Shown piece after piece: positions 1 through 11,582 of a stretch of 64,000 bases of DNA. Made by a program: the position numbers and the translations under genes. The first letter of the stretch is position 1; each line of letters opens with the position of its first letter. The stretch is from contig OZ022509.1 in assembly GCA_963989385.1 (NCBI GenBank), positions 77,832,667 through 77,896,666 on the forward strand. The letters are read 5' to 3'. This DNA is from Ctena decussata. Lineage: Eukaryota > Mollusca > Bivalvia > Lucinida > Lucinidae. The notes beneath the pieces are model-generated. The model had not been told where the DNA came from. It worked only from the letters and a program-made list of their open reading frames with translations, and ran no database searches.

Positions 1-147
1 TTCGCTGTCCGCATGAAGCTAGCTTAGACTCTCAGCTACCCATTTTGCGCTTAGCGAAGAGTCTGATCAGACTAGGTGGATGCCCAGGCTGATCTGTGTG
101 TGCGCTGGGCGCACAATTACATTGTTGGTTTTCTCGTGTTGCGGCTC
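1..147 (+). mobile_element. Foldback family 1, partial copy cut by the window edge
   Basis: Ends in TTGGTTTTCTCGTGTTGCGGCTC, the right terminus of a family whose full copies begin GAGCCGCGACACGACAAAAC. The inner GATCAGACT...GGATGCCCAGGCTGATCTG is shared with the other copies. Confidence 0.75.
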
Positions 148-285
148 ATTTAGAGTATATACATAGATCACACAATCACACACTAAGTGGCTGTCGCTTG
201 GAATAAACGGAATTGTTTATAGACAATTTGGTACTGTTATTGCAGGTAACAATGCAAAATGTGACACAACAGAATTTGTTCAATT

Positions 286-442
286 AAGGAATGAATGTTA
301 TTTTTTTAACGTTTACTGAAGTATAAACTACATCGGGTCACGAGCAAAGTAAGTGAACCCCGAAGGGGTTTACGTAAACTTTGTTCGTGACCCGATGTAG
401 TTTATACTTCAGTAAACGTTTAAAAAATAACATTCATTCCTT
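286..442 (+). repeat. Long imperfect palindrome
   Basis: AAGGAATGAATGTTA...ACTACATCGGGTCACGAGCAAAGT is mirrored by ACTTTGTTCGTGACCCGATGTAGT...TAACATTCATTCCTT around a CCCCGAAGGGGTTT centre. Arms are about 70 bases with few mismatches, so it is a young hairpin repeat. Confidence 0.8.
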
Positions 443-897
443 ATATTTATATTATTAAACGATGCTTTTGATCAATAAAAAGGTAAACAAAAAAAAGAAA
501 TACATATATAAAAATCGTTTTAAAAACATTACCGGTCAAATTTTGCAATAGTTTGGAACAGCCGCATTGTCACTGCCTACCAGTAAATTCCACCTCCTGC
601 TGTAGATTTCACGTGCAAGTAGGCGTAGCGAGCTGTCACTAAATGTTTACTAGCCATTCAAGTACATGGAATCTTGTAGATTTCACGTGCTAGTTAGTGA
701 GATGAGCTGTCACTCTAAAGCGCGTGACACAATGTAATTATTGACTTGTAAACAAAATTGACTCCCGCATCCCTTAATTAGGTTTACAGGGAGCTCTGCA
801 CTAAAAATGTAAATATTAAAGAATGCAAAACATTGTATACATATTGGAGGATGAACTCCATACTTGTTAGCTCTTAAATTCATGGAATGATTTTATG

Positions 898-1096
898 TCA
901 GTTAATCAACCCAGCGGGCCAACAATGTTGAAACAACGCAGCATAACATGGCATCGACGTCGATGCGACGTTCAAGAGGACAAAATGATACTCATCCTCT
1001 TTGTCAGGTTTGTCGCATAGAGTACATAAACGTAAAGCTCTATCTACCCTATTTTGTGAATAGGACCGGTTTTTATACGTAATTGAGCACGTGGGA
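898..1096 (-). pseudogene. LINE-type retrotransposon C-terminal relic
   Basis: Minus-strand frame contains LCTLCDKPDKEDEYHF, the C-x2-C...E-x-x-H knuckle found at the end of many LINE reverse-transcriptase proteins. The expected following Cys is not seen. A foldback element cuts it off at its 5' side (1097). Confidence 0.55.
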
Positions 1097-1320
1097 AATA
1101 CCAATTTGGCTACCAGTGCTTTCGACCGAGTCTGTACTATACAAAGTGGCTTTCGATTGAGAATACGATCGTGAGCATTACCAATAACAGTAAATGGTAC
1201 TGTTGTAAAGGGCTGTCGACCGAGCTGTTACTGCTGTCGATTATCTCGGTCGACAGCCACTTTTGCATGTATGGTAATTGATTGACTCGGTCGAAAGCAC
1301 AGGTAGCCAAATTGGTATTA
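1097..1320 (+). mobile_element. Foldback element with 37-bp inverted ends
   Basis: AATACCAATTTGGCTACC...GCTTTCGACCGAGTC at the left is mirrored by GACTCGGTCGAAAGC...GGTAGCCAAATTGGTATT at the right. The centre carries a second hairpin (CTGTCGACCGAG/CTCGGTCGACAG). No coding potential. Confidence 0.7.
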
Positions 1321-2016
1321 ACCCCGTGTTGATGCGCAGATAGTCTCAACTGAGATAAAACAATTATGAATTTTTCGGCATTACTATTGACCTACATTTT
1401 AAGTATTTCATTTTGCCAATATAATTTCGTACGGGATTTTGATGTAAAAAAGGATATAGCCCAAGCTCCCCATAAACTCCCATATTACAAGTCGACGATT
1501 TAACTTTCAATAAAACTTTTCAAAAGTGATATGAAAACTCGAGAAACGATTCTTACGAACTTAATAGCACACATGTTAATGGTTTCGTTATATCAGTTGA
1601 ACTTCGCAAAGACATAAGACACACAACGTCATGTACCTAGATCAGACTGCCGATGTTCAAAAGGTATTTTTGTCCGCATGAACATCCATGGATTTGGTTG
1701 TAACTATTTATTTAACAATCGAAGACCCATTTGTTTGTGCAGAAGGTGGAGGTTGATCAAAGTCCTGACTGCTAGACATGCAGGAAGGCACGTTTGTTAT
1801 AGGAAAACTTCTGTTTTGTATTTTTCGACACTTAGATAAAATTTTTCGACTTCTGTTCAGTGTCAATCGTTAATCTGATACCTATATAACATGAGCCGAA
1901 AATTTTGTGGAGAGTTTTCTGGTGTACCTTCAGCTTTTATACGAAAAAAAAAAAAATAAAAATAAAATAAAAGCTTGTTCAGCGCCATCCTCAACTAAAT
2001 CATTCAGTGGAATCTA

Positions 2017-2338
2017 CACTGTAAAAAAATACTGTAGATTTTACGGTAGAATAACTGGAAACCGGCTGCCAGTCCTTTTCCCGTTATTTTTCACGGGTTT
2101 TTGCCTGTAAGACATTGTTGGAAATCACGAAATGGAAGTTTTATGTTAACTTGGCACATTCAAAAATAACTTTGTATTGTTGAGGGGCTATCTAACAAAA
2201 CGACATCTGCTCTTTTCTGTCTCACTCTGCTTGATGATTCCTGCAATTTTTACGGGCGCCCGTAAAAATAACGGTAAAAGGACTGGCAGTTGGTTGCCAG
2301 TTATTTTACCGTAAAATCTACCGTTTATTTTTGCAGTG
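2017..2338 (+). mobile_element. Foldback family 2 (CACTGTAAAAAA ends), copy 1
   Basis: Begins CACTGTAAAAAAATACTGTA and ends TACCGTTTATTTTTGCAGTG, with TA on both sides as target duplication. Inner inverted parts contain AAAATAACGGTAAAAGGACT. Other copies: 24217-24541 and 56875-57197. Confidence 0.8.
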
Positions 2339-3815
2339 TACCTTTTGAACATTCTGTCCTTAGGGAAACAATTTTCGCCTTAAGTGGCTTATTCTTCCTT
2401 CTCTATACTTCAGAAATTGAGTTCGACAAGTCCGTTTAACTGAGAACCGGACCGAATGACTTGTAAGCTTATGAACCACAACAAAATCTAGGTCGAGGGT
2501 TATGCATATGTAAAACCGGCTTAGTCTTCCAGTGACTTTTTGCTGACCGTTCCAAGCCGGTGCTTCGTACTTTGTCATTATTGTCATTATTTGCTGGCTT
2601 TCTATTACTCTTTCTGTGCATTACTTAGAATTGCTTCGAGGCCATCTGCTAGGAAATAGCTGACCTTCTGGGGGTTTGCTTGTCTTGTTTTAGTTTGTGT
2701 GCCGCCTTTATTGCTTTCCTTTCCCATTTTTTAACCTTTGCTTTTATTTTTCATTTTTCAAATCATGATTTGTCTAATTTTAGTTTTCTTTTTTACAAAA
2801 CCTCGATACAACTTCAGAGATTTTTTAACTCTTGCAGCAGTTCTTGTGTGATGTTTCTTTGCAAACCTAACTGCCTTCTGGTACCACTTTGCCTCATACT
2901 CTCCATATAAAATGTTACTAAGTCTGGTACTTCATTTACTTTCCAGTTTGATTAAGCATACTATAAATTACTCTTTCATTGGTACAAACCTTTCAACACG
3001 ACGATTCACCTTTCTCGTTAAGGACTTCCAGGAATTTTAAGAATTCTTGCACGAAATTTCACTCAAATCAAGCTGGTGTAAACAATCTCGGATTGTCTTT
3101 ATCAATTGTTTTTGTCTCTTCTGGTGCACAGCTCTTCCTAACTGTTAACAGTTCCAGTGAAACTTAGAAAACCATCTGGTCATTCTCAATGTAGGAAGAA
3201 TTCTGTTTTTTAGGGGATACTTCAGTCATAATTATCATATCTGTTTTCATAATACCAACTAACATTGTTATTTCTGCAGACTTCTTCAAGAAACAGTTTG
3301 CATTTGTGTGCCAAATTTTAAATCATCAGCTGATTCTATGCGTGTATTATCTGTTGAGGTCTCAGAATTATTTAAAAAAGAACTATTCAACACGAACCAT
3401 CCACATTGAACTTTAAACTCTAAGTTTTAGGAAGTAAATGAAAAACACACATACATTTGTTATATAGAAACAGAATTTCGGACTGCATAAGAAGCAATCT
3501 GCATGTTTGATAATGCTGAGTCTACTTAAATAAAGCTCTTGGGATTTTCCAAACTCTGTAATCATGCTGATATTCAGCAATACTAAGTCTGCTGATACTC
3601 GTATATGGAGGGAAAGCAATATTGTAATAGCAATTATGTAAGAAATTGAATTAAATTAAATCCAATAACATACATATAAGTTAATTTTTACTCCAATAGT
3701 ACCTTCTTTGTTGTTGTTGTTGATTAATAATAGAGAAATAGATATGAATTAATTGGTGATAATTGATTGTTTGTTTCCGATGGAACGTGCCTGTGAAAAG
3801 ATGACTAATGATTTC

Positions 3816-5081
3816 TCAGGAAAATTGTATGAAACTTCTTGCAGTGTGATGTGACAGTTGAAAATATAAATTTATAAATCTATTCAGTTCAGTGAGGACA
3901 AAATAGTATCCAAGCCTACAGACAACAGCCACAGATGGGCAAAATTCAAGATATGTCCACTGTCCACACCTTACACATTCCGTCCACTTCAAAGTTACAA
4001 GATAGTCACAATTTCTCATAGCAGGAGGGGAAAACGTTTTTACAAACACAGCAGCAATCGTCTTTATCATCTGATATAGGAGGGATATTTTCTATATTTG
4101 TCTGAAGTCCACTTGTAGATGGTTGGGGTGATGTTTCTCTTTTTCTTTAGTTGGAATTTCATTTGATTTTGAACATGCTGATTTGCAGTTCTTTTTACCT
4201 TTTTCTTTACCTTTACCTTTACCACTGCCAACTTTATTCTGTTGGCTACAGTCAACAACACTTTTATCTCTTGTGGCTTTCTCTGCCTCAAACTGACGCA
4301 GTGTTTCTATATTGCTATCTTCTGTTAGGGCCTTACCACCAAAATAAGGGGTGTCTCTTTTTAGGTTTACTAGGTTCACTTATTGATGTTACAGTTTCAG
4401 AGTCAGTCTTTACGAATGATGCCAGGATATTAGCAGGTGCCATTGTCTTGCTGTAAGCTTTACATGCTATCTCACACATATCATACTTGGTTACAACATC
4501 AACACGCTGTCACGCCATCCATAAGCTGCGTTCACTATAGAAGGCAGACTTGAAAGAAACGAACTGTGCCCTGTGAATCCCATAACCTAGCTTTGACAGT
4601 TTCTTATAGTGTTGCACTAGGATCTCTTCTTTATCCCGTGTAAATAGGGTCTCATTCCTCATGACTGCATCAATGTGTACTTTCTTCAATGCTCTGTCTC
4701 TCAAGGTCTGTGTGGGTACCCCATACGTTCTCAACAGTTCTAATTCTGTACACCCTATCCCTTCCTTTTGCTTTTGGTCTACAGCTGGAAAAAAATCCCT
4801 TTTGCGCTAATCTTCATGGCCATCTGTCTGTCTTCTGTTGCTCTAAGTGATAATTGTTTCTCGACGTATCGCAAGAGTTTCTTCTGTTTACCTGACTTTG
4901 TTTCTACTCTTTTACTCAAACTGAAAGCAAACTTTTGTGAATCGTTTGTTAGACCTTGAGTCAATATACACTTTAAAATTTTTAACGTATCTCGACCCAC
5001 TGGGCACACCCCTTGACTGAACCGTTGAATCAAGGTTGGTTCCAGGTTGTGTGCCTGCTGGGATCTTGTTCTTTGAATCAT
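3816..5081 (-). pseudogene. Pogo/jerky-like transposase relic, core deleted
   Basis: Reading the minus strand, 5081 downwards: LLRYVEKQLSLRATEDRQMA, then after a frame break YGVPTQTLRDRALKKVHID and FTRDKEEILVQHYKKL, KLGYGIHRAQ. This is an HTH_psq/CENP-B-like DNA-binding pattern. A Lys-rich, Cys-containing stretch (GSGKGKGKEKGKKNCKSACS) and TECVRCGQWTYLEFC follow, recalling the C-terminal zinc-knuckle part of such transposases. Frames are broken and the DDE catalytic region is missing. Family recognition is by motif only. Confidence 0.5.
4998..5064 (+). repeat. Short GTTGA palindromic repeat bounded by CCCACTGGGCACA
   Basis: CCCACTGGGCACACC at the left is mirrored by GTTGTGTGCCTGCTGGG at the right, with ACCGTTGAATCAAGGTTGG inside. 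Same family as 28341-28450 and others. Confidence 0.55.
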
Positions 5082-5689
5082 TATAAACCCACCGTTTACT
5101 TGCTAGATTATTTTTAGAAAAAAAGAAGAGAACTACGGTAATGACGGTAATTTGAATGTTTATTTCAGCTGTTATTATCAGCTGCACCTATCATCATTAC
5201 ATCTGTTACAGTTGCTACAGTTAATTATCCGTATTGTAGTTCTGGAAAAATGTACGATTAGATCATTGCCCAACTGTGTATTCTTAACTTCCAAAACATT
5301 TTATTTTAGGATAATAATTTCTTTATGTCTCTTTTATCGTCAACATAAAGATAATCCAATGCAACCAGAGGCTCCATCTTGTTTTCCGATCTGTCCAATA
5401 GTTTACAGATAAAAAAGAAAGATCAGATTATATATACATGCATGTTGAACATAACTGTTTGCTCACGCAAAGATTTAACAGCAGAAAACCTGTATTCATA
5501 CCCCAGCAGGGCAAAATTGTTCATAGTTGTTAGTCACAGTCTATTGTGATAATACGTTTTGCAGAAAAAAATGTGAACAGCTTTTGCACTATTATCAAAG
5601 ATCTTCGTATTTTCACAGTAAAAATGTGGCACTGTTCTACCTATAATACTATTTTATCATATGACGTCGCATCTGAGAGTGTAATAAAG

Positions 5690-5995
5690 CCATGCATTAA
5701 AAACGATAATCCACTAGTGGATTAAATATGCAAATTACGTCATAACGTTATGCGTTGACGTCCATAAAACGTCGCGTTTTCTAATGGCGAAATCGTGACG
5801 TTTTAGGGCAAAATTTGCTAATAAAATGCGATTTTAGAGTCATTTGATAAATAGAAGCTTGCATTCGTGCTCCTGTATTATTGAATTTATTAAACTCGTT
5901 GGTGAAAACGATAAGATGCTCGGCAGAGCCTCGCATCTTATCTTTTCCCCAACTTGTTTAATAAATTCAATAATACATGAGCACTCATGTAAGAT
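5690..5995 (+). repeat. Repeat family 4, + copy, with terminal hairpin
   Basis: Contains ACGTCATAACGTTATGCGTT, CGCGTTTTCTAATGGCGAAA and a hairpin GATAAGATGCTCGGC/GCATCTTATC inside longer arms TATTATTGAATTTATTAAAC/GTTTAATAAATTCAATAATA. An inverted, diverged copy lies at 9340-9625. Confidence 0.75.
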
Positions 5996-6592
5996 CCTCT
6001 ATGAAAACAATGTCACGTCTCATCAAATAATGACATTGTTAGTTTAGAATAATATCTGAATTAGTGTCAGAAATGAAAATAATTGAATTTGCAAACATCG
6101 TAGATCTAGGTGAGACAGTTTGTTATAAGTGATCTTATCTGGATCTACGTTTTTTGCCCTCTATTTATCTAGTTATTGACACAGACACGAAAGTACATCC
6201 ATAAGTGATCATAAGTTACCCACAGTGCAGCTTGATCTCTATTATATGCTGCGATCGAAGGTAGCCTGATGTGACCTTAGCATTCGACGGCATTGTCCTC
6301 ATTTATTAGAGTTTCACTGACTAAAAAGCTATGCGCATATTTGTCGCGCGCTGTTCGCATGGATGTCGTGAGCGGCCATATGCAATACCATAGACCTACA
6401 TATGGTATACAAAGGGAGTACATTGTACCGCAAAGTACAGATGAGTTTTACTGCCTTTTGACTTTTCTCGGAATGCGCAAAATAACTTCAACCATGGAAA
6501 GCTGATAGTGAAATTTTGTCGTCTGCTTTTTGGAGCTTGATGGTTAACAAAATTACAGTTTAAACTAAAAAGTGTTGTTTTCTATACTTCAG

Positions 6593-6753
6593 ATGACCTT
6601 CGACTTATAATCAAGACAAAAGAAGAGAAGAACATCTCTCTCGAGGCAGAACTGGAAGAACTCGAGTCAAGGTATAACACTCTACAAGACGACTCCCGCA
6701 TGAGGGAAACGGAACTGCTCCAAGATTTGGACATGTTGCACGACAAAAACGAG
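6593..6753 (+). CDS. Gene 1 exon 1 (first visible), residues 1-53
   Basis: Acceptor TATACTTCAG is followed by two bases of a split codon, then DLRLIIKTKEEKNISLEAEL and onward to HDKNE before donor GTAGGAG. The segment is an acidic/basic heptad-like helix. It starts in phase 2, so an upstream exon must end with one extra base. No such exon was found in 1-6592. It is bracketed by inverted copies of one repeat (5690-5995 and 9340-9625). Confidence 0.8.
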
Positions 6754-9700
6754 GTAGGAGTTCTGTAGTTAAACCACACTTCACTCGTGGTGTAAAAGAT
6801 GCGTGAGCCACAGGAACAGTTTAGAGCTCCTGGGGTCATTACTAAAGTAGTTTGGCTTGCCTCTCCTCACACTTCATAAGATAATTAAGGTTATGCAGAG
6901 CACATCTTTGTTTTGCTTATGTACTGAAGTCCATATACATAAACAGGTAACAAGGATAATTTAGGGACATTTATTTTACATAAAAAGCAAAAGTAGTGAC
7001 CCTTCATTAGAACCGTCTCCTTGAGACGGTTCTAATGAGGGGTCACCACATATGCTTAGGAACACGGTTCTAATACAGGGTCACAACTTATGAAAAAGAA
7101 AAATTAACTGAACTATTTTCGTGGGAGCTCGATCTGTTATACATACATGTATGACGGCTACGTACGGTTAAATTGCTGGCTGTTAAGCCAGGTCAATGTA
7201 CTGTCATTTGAGCAAACATATCAGACACAGATCAGACCGACAGCCTCAGATAAGACTGATGAAAAGCAAGTGCACATGGCATATAAGAAAAGTCTCTCGT
7301 ACATGTATGCCTATTCTATCTTATTCTGTCCAATAACACTGCAAGGTCGTTGGGGGCATCACAGACAAAATGATGGAAAAAGGACTAGTCCTGAGTCAAA
7401 GATGAAAGAGATGACTTTCATAAAAGCTTTTTCGCTTACCGTCAGATCCTGTACCATATTGTATAATGTACTGTTTTGTAACCATGTATTGTGTATAGTA
7501 AATAAAATATTGTTTAAACCATAGATGAAAATCCGTTTAACAGGGTTACAGTTCTAGAATAATCCCAAATGGTCAGTTTGGTGATGTTCAGGCAGTGAAA
7601 ACATATTTTAAGGGATTGTTTTTCGCACATTGTCATACCTGTATGTAAAATATTGCTAGGATGTTTGTCCATCAAGGTTCTTCGAGTTAGATAAGGTCAC
7701 GCATGTGTGTTTTGGCTCACAAGTTTATGTTGGCTTTAATGAGGGCTGGCAAAACAGCAAAACTAACACCCTATCACATACGCCAATTTATATCAAATGT
7801 ACAAAAAAGCAGTAGATCGAGTAACCGTTCCATCGCACGCGGGGTTAAACGGTTAATTGATCGTAATTAGCTTCTTATCGGAGCGAATGTAGGAGATTTG
7901 AGGCAAAACGGAAGTATCTTTAGATAACACTTCAGTTTTTTTATCGGTAGACTTGCAGCAGAGGTGAGGTGAATGCAAAAACTGAGATTTTCAGTTAAAG
8001 AATGAAAGTCACAGTATACTCGCGTCTGGCACAATCCGAAGTGTAAGAGGTTAAAAACCCATGGCATAGCTAGGGGCTATTTTAAAATATGCACAATCAT
8101 GTTTTATACCCTTGAGTGGGAATGCAGGCCGTATTTGCGCAGCTACGCCCTAGACTAGGACTACAAGGGCCCTAAGAAATGAAAATCTCCGTTGATTAAC
8201 ATAACCTTACATTTTATATGATTTAAGGTGTATGAGAACACCGTTTTTTTTCTGTTGTTTTAACAAAGGGAAACAACTGCTGTTACTTCCTGTTTGCTTT
8301 CCTGTACAACTAATCCCTTTTTAAAATAGGAACTTGTCTTAAAGGAGAGAATTGTTTCTCCAGGAATCAAACAGGCTGTATAAGAGTACGAAGAGAAACA
8401 AAGTTTGGCATCTAGTGATTTACAAACATAGATTCATAATAAAGCATACTAACAGACTCAAAATAAAGCACACTGATTGGCTGCTTCCGAGCACATGCTC
8501 GGAAGCAGCCAATCAGTGTGCTTTATTTTGAGTTTGAGATTATACTCAAGTTTTATAACCTCAGACCCTGTTCTTCTTGTCCAAGATATGCACGATTTTC
8601 TCTTAATCTCATGTATGGGTTGAATATAAAATTATTCCAACATGTTTATTCATGAATATTTCTTAGAACGAAATACATGCCTTGCTACAAGTCTATATTC
8701 TGATTTCTAATCAATGGTGTCTACCTGGAAAATCAGCGTAGGCCACAGACAAAGCTTAAATTTCCAGGTTTTTGCAATACCTCTACACATTTCAGTTTCG
8801 CAAAAAAATTCCTCTGTTTTACTGCTCTGAGGTTTTTATTTCGAAAACAGGAATGTAAATTTGGATAAACATAACTCAAGAATAGTTTTCTGGTGTTCCT
8901 GTCGGTATATATTATGCTTTTAATCTGCACTAGAAGCTTAATGGGTAGTTTATGGAATTGTTTGGAATATCGTGGTAAGTTTGTTTAGCTCACTACTCAG
9001 CGGAATCTGGATTATTCTGAAATACAACTTGAACCGTTCTTTTCAGCTGAAAAGCTAGAGAGAAATTCGTGATACATGACGCATAATCAAGTATATTAAG
9101 ACATTTTCATATGGTCATGTCTTTAGCAGTTTGAATTGAAGTCTTATTTATCAAAGTTTATGCATGCAAATGCTCAGGTGTGTGTTGAAAATTTGTCCAT
9201 TTGACAAAGTTTTCAATATGCATCTTCGTCTTTGCGTATTTGCAGCTTCGCCATTGACTTGAACTGGTTCTATAGCTACATAGCATTAAGAGACGCCAAT
9301 ACAGAGAACTTTAGAATATAAAGAGGATTTTACATGTTACATGAGTGCTCTTTATTGAATTTATTAAACGAGATGGGGAAAAATATAAGATGTGAGACTA
9401 TGCCGAGCATCTTAACGTTTTTTTCCCCCAAAGATTTTAATAAATTCAGTAATACAGGAGCATGAATGCAAGGTTCTATTTATCATATGGCACTAAAATC
9501 GCATTTTATTAACAAATTTTGCACTAAAGCGTCATGATTTCGCCGTTAGAAAACGCGACGTTTTTATGGACAACGCATAACGTTACGACGTAATTTGCAT
9601 ATTTAGTCCACTATAAGTTGCTGTGCATATATTGAATCAAATGAGGAGAACGTTTAAAAAAAGGATAAATGGCTTTCCTTTCCTGGCTCCCTGTTAAGCA

Positions 9701-10462
9701 ATGCAATACAAACAAAAGCGAGGCACTAAATGGAGTCTCACGCCTGTACATTGTATTTTTACAATTTGGTTGCCAACTAAAATGACAGATTTTAATTCAA
9801 CACTTGTTTGAATCTCAAGCAAGTTATCACGGTCATTTACAATGACAAAACAGTAGTGAGATGTTTGCAGCGACACCTCACGATAGAATTTTACTTGGTT
9901 TATACAATATATTATTTCATTCATCAGATTTAGGTACGAAGTACAGAAAATATGGACCAGGATTTGATCAGAAGCCCTACCTATTTCCATATTACTTAAA
10001 CTAAACCTTTAATAAAACAATGTGGCCTTTAAAAAGATAAATAAATAAAGAAAGAAAGAAAAATCAATGCCTCAGGTCGCTGAAGTCGCATCTCGGGTAT
10101 CCAAGCAACCCGAGGTGTACCGAGGCAAGCTGAAGATTTGATTTATTTTCCTCTTTTTTCGTAGGAAGTGAATTTCGACAGCTTTCTCTCTCTTGAAATC
10201 TTTAAATGCTACACTCACGAGACTCTTGAGTGTATCTACGTTACATACAAGGAATAATCGGCATCACTTGACAAAATTGATTGATTTTGAGGCAAGACCT
10301 CTCCTTAAACTCAGCCTATATAATTAGAACGAAACGCTTTTCTTAAATTATTATTTTTTCTATTTCAAGACTTTTTTATTAGTGTCAAAGGTGTTCAGGA
10401 TGTGCTATTCGGATATGCACTATCATGATTTTATACTTTTTTCATACTGATACCGTGTCATA

Positions 10463-10499
<37 letters not shown>

Positions 10500-11548
10500 A
10501 TTTTTTGTCATTTGTATTACTCTCTCTTACGTTATTATAGTTTATACTGTATAACCATTATGAGCATTAGTTTAGTTTACTTTCACAATATCTATGAACT
10601 TTGTACTGCATTTAAAGCTTACGTTATTTCAAAGTTAACTGTATGCAAAATTATTGACATACTTGTTTCTGGGAAACAGATTTTAAAAAAGTCACTGACT
10701 TTCTTCTGTATCCCATTCATTGTACTGTGTGTTATTTAATGTAATTCTATTTGTTGTACATGTACAGTATTGTGGAATAAATATTGTTTAAACCAAACTC
10801 AGCCTGTCGGAACCTTAATTATATAGTGACTTGGTGTACAAATCCGAAAGATTATTGAGGCCCTCCCAGAGGGGGTAAGTGCTCCTTACTCCCTGAAAAT
10901 AATGCCGAAATCTCCACAGCTCCCTTAAAATATTTTCTCATGCTCTCTTAAATTATTTTACCACTGCTCCCCAAATCCCTAAAAGTAATACGGCTGCTCA
11001 CCAGCTCCCTAAAAATGTTCAAGCATGCTCCCGAAAATTTCTCGGAAATAATTTCCGCCTCTACCCGGAACTGAATCCAAGCCGTTAGCATTTTAATTGT
11101 GAAAGCCCGTCAGAAGATATTTTTGGCTAAAAAAAAATGAAAAGGTAATTGATATGTATGAAGGTTGGTCGTGGGGGGCGGAGGGGGAGCGGGGGGGGGG
11201 GGGCGGAGGTGGGGGGGGGGGGGGGGGGGGGCGCAGCCTCACAGAAGCCAAAGACAATTTAGAAAATCACATTCTGACAGTGTTCCCCAGCTCCCCAAAA
11301 TCAGGAGTTTGCTCCCCAGCTCCCTGAAAATAATTGCTAGTGCTCCGCAGCTCCCTGAAAATAAATGTCTATTCTCCCAAGCTCCCCAAAACCCCTGCCT
11401 GGGAGGGCCTCATTATTGGTCGGAATGATATTTCTACTTGACATCTTGTAATAAAAGATCCAAGCGACATAAATGTAATGCGATAGACTGCATGCTAATG
11501 GTGAACACACAGGTGGTGGTATCGTACCTATGACTCTGAATTGGGAAA

Positions 11549-11582
<34 letters not shown>

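Noticed and set aside
10512..10739. Small membrane-protein-like frame
   Set aside because: AT-rich, hydrophobic by composition, and inside a probable LINE 3' tail.
11165..11428. Open frame rich in Gly and Arg
   Set aside because: It is a translation of the poly-G tract and CTCCC minisatellite; not a gene.
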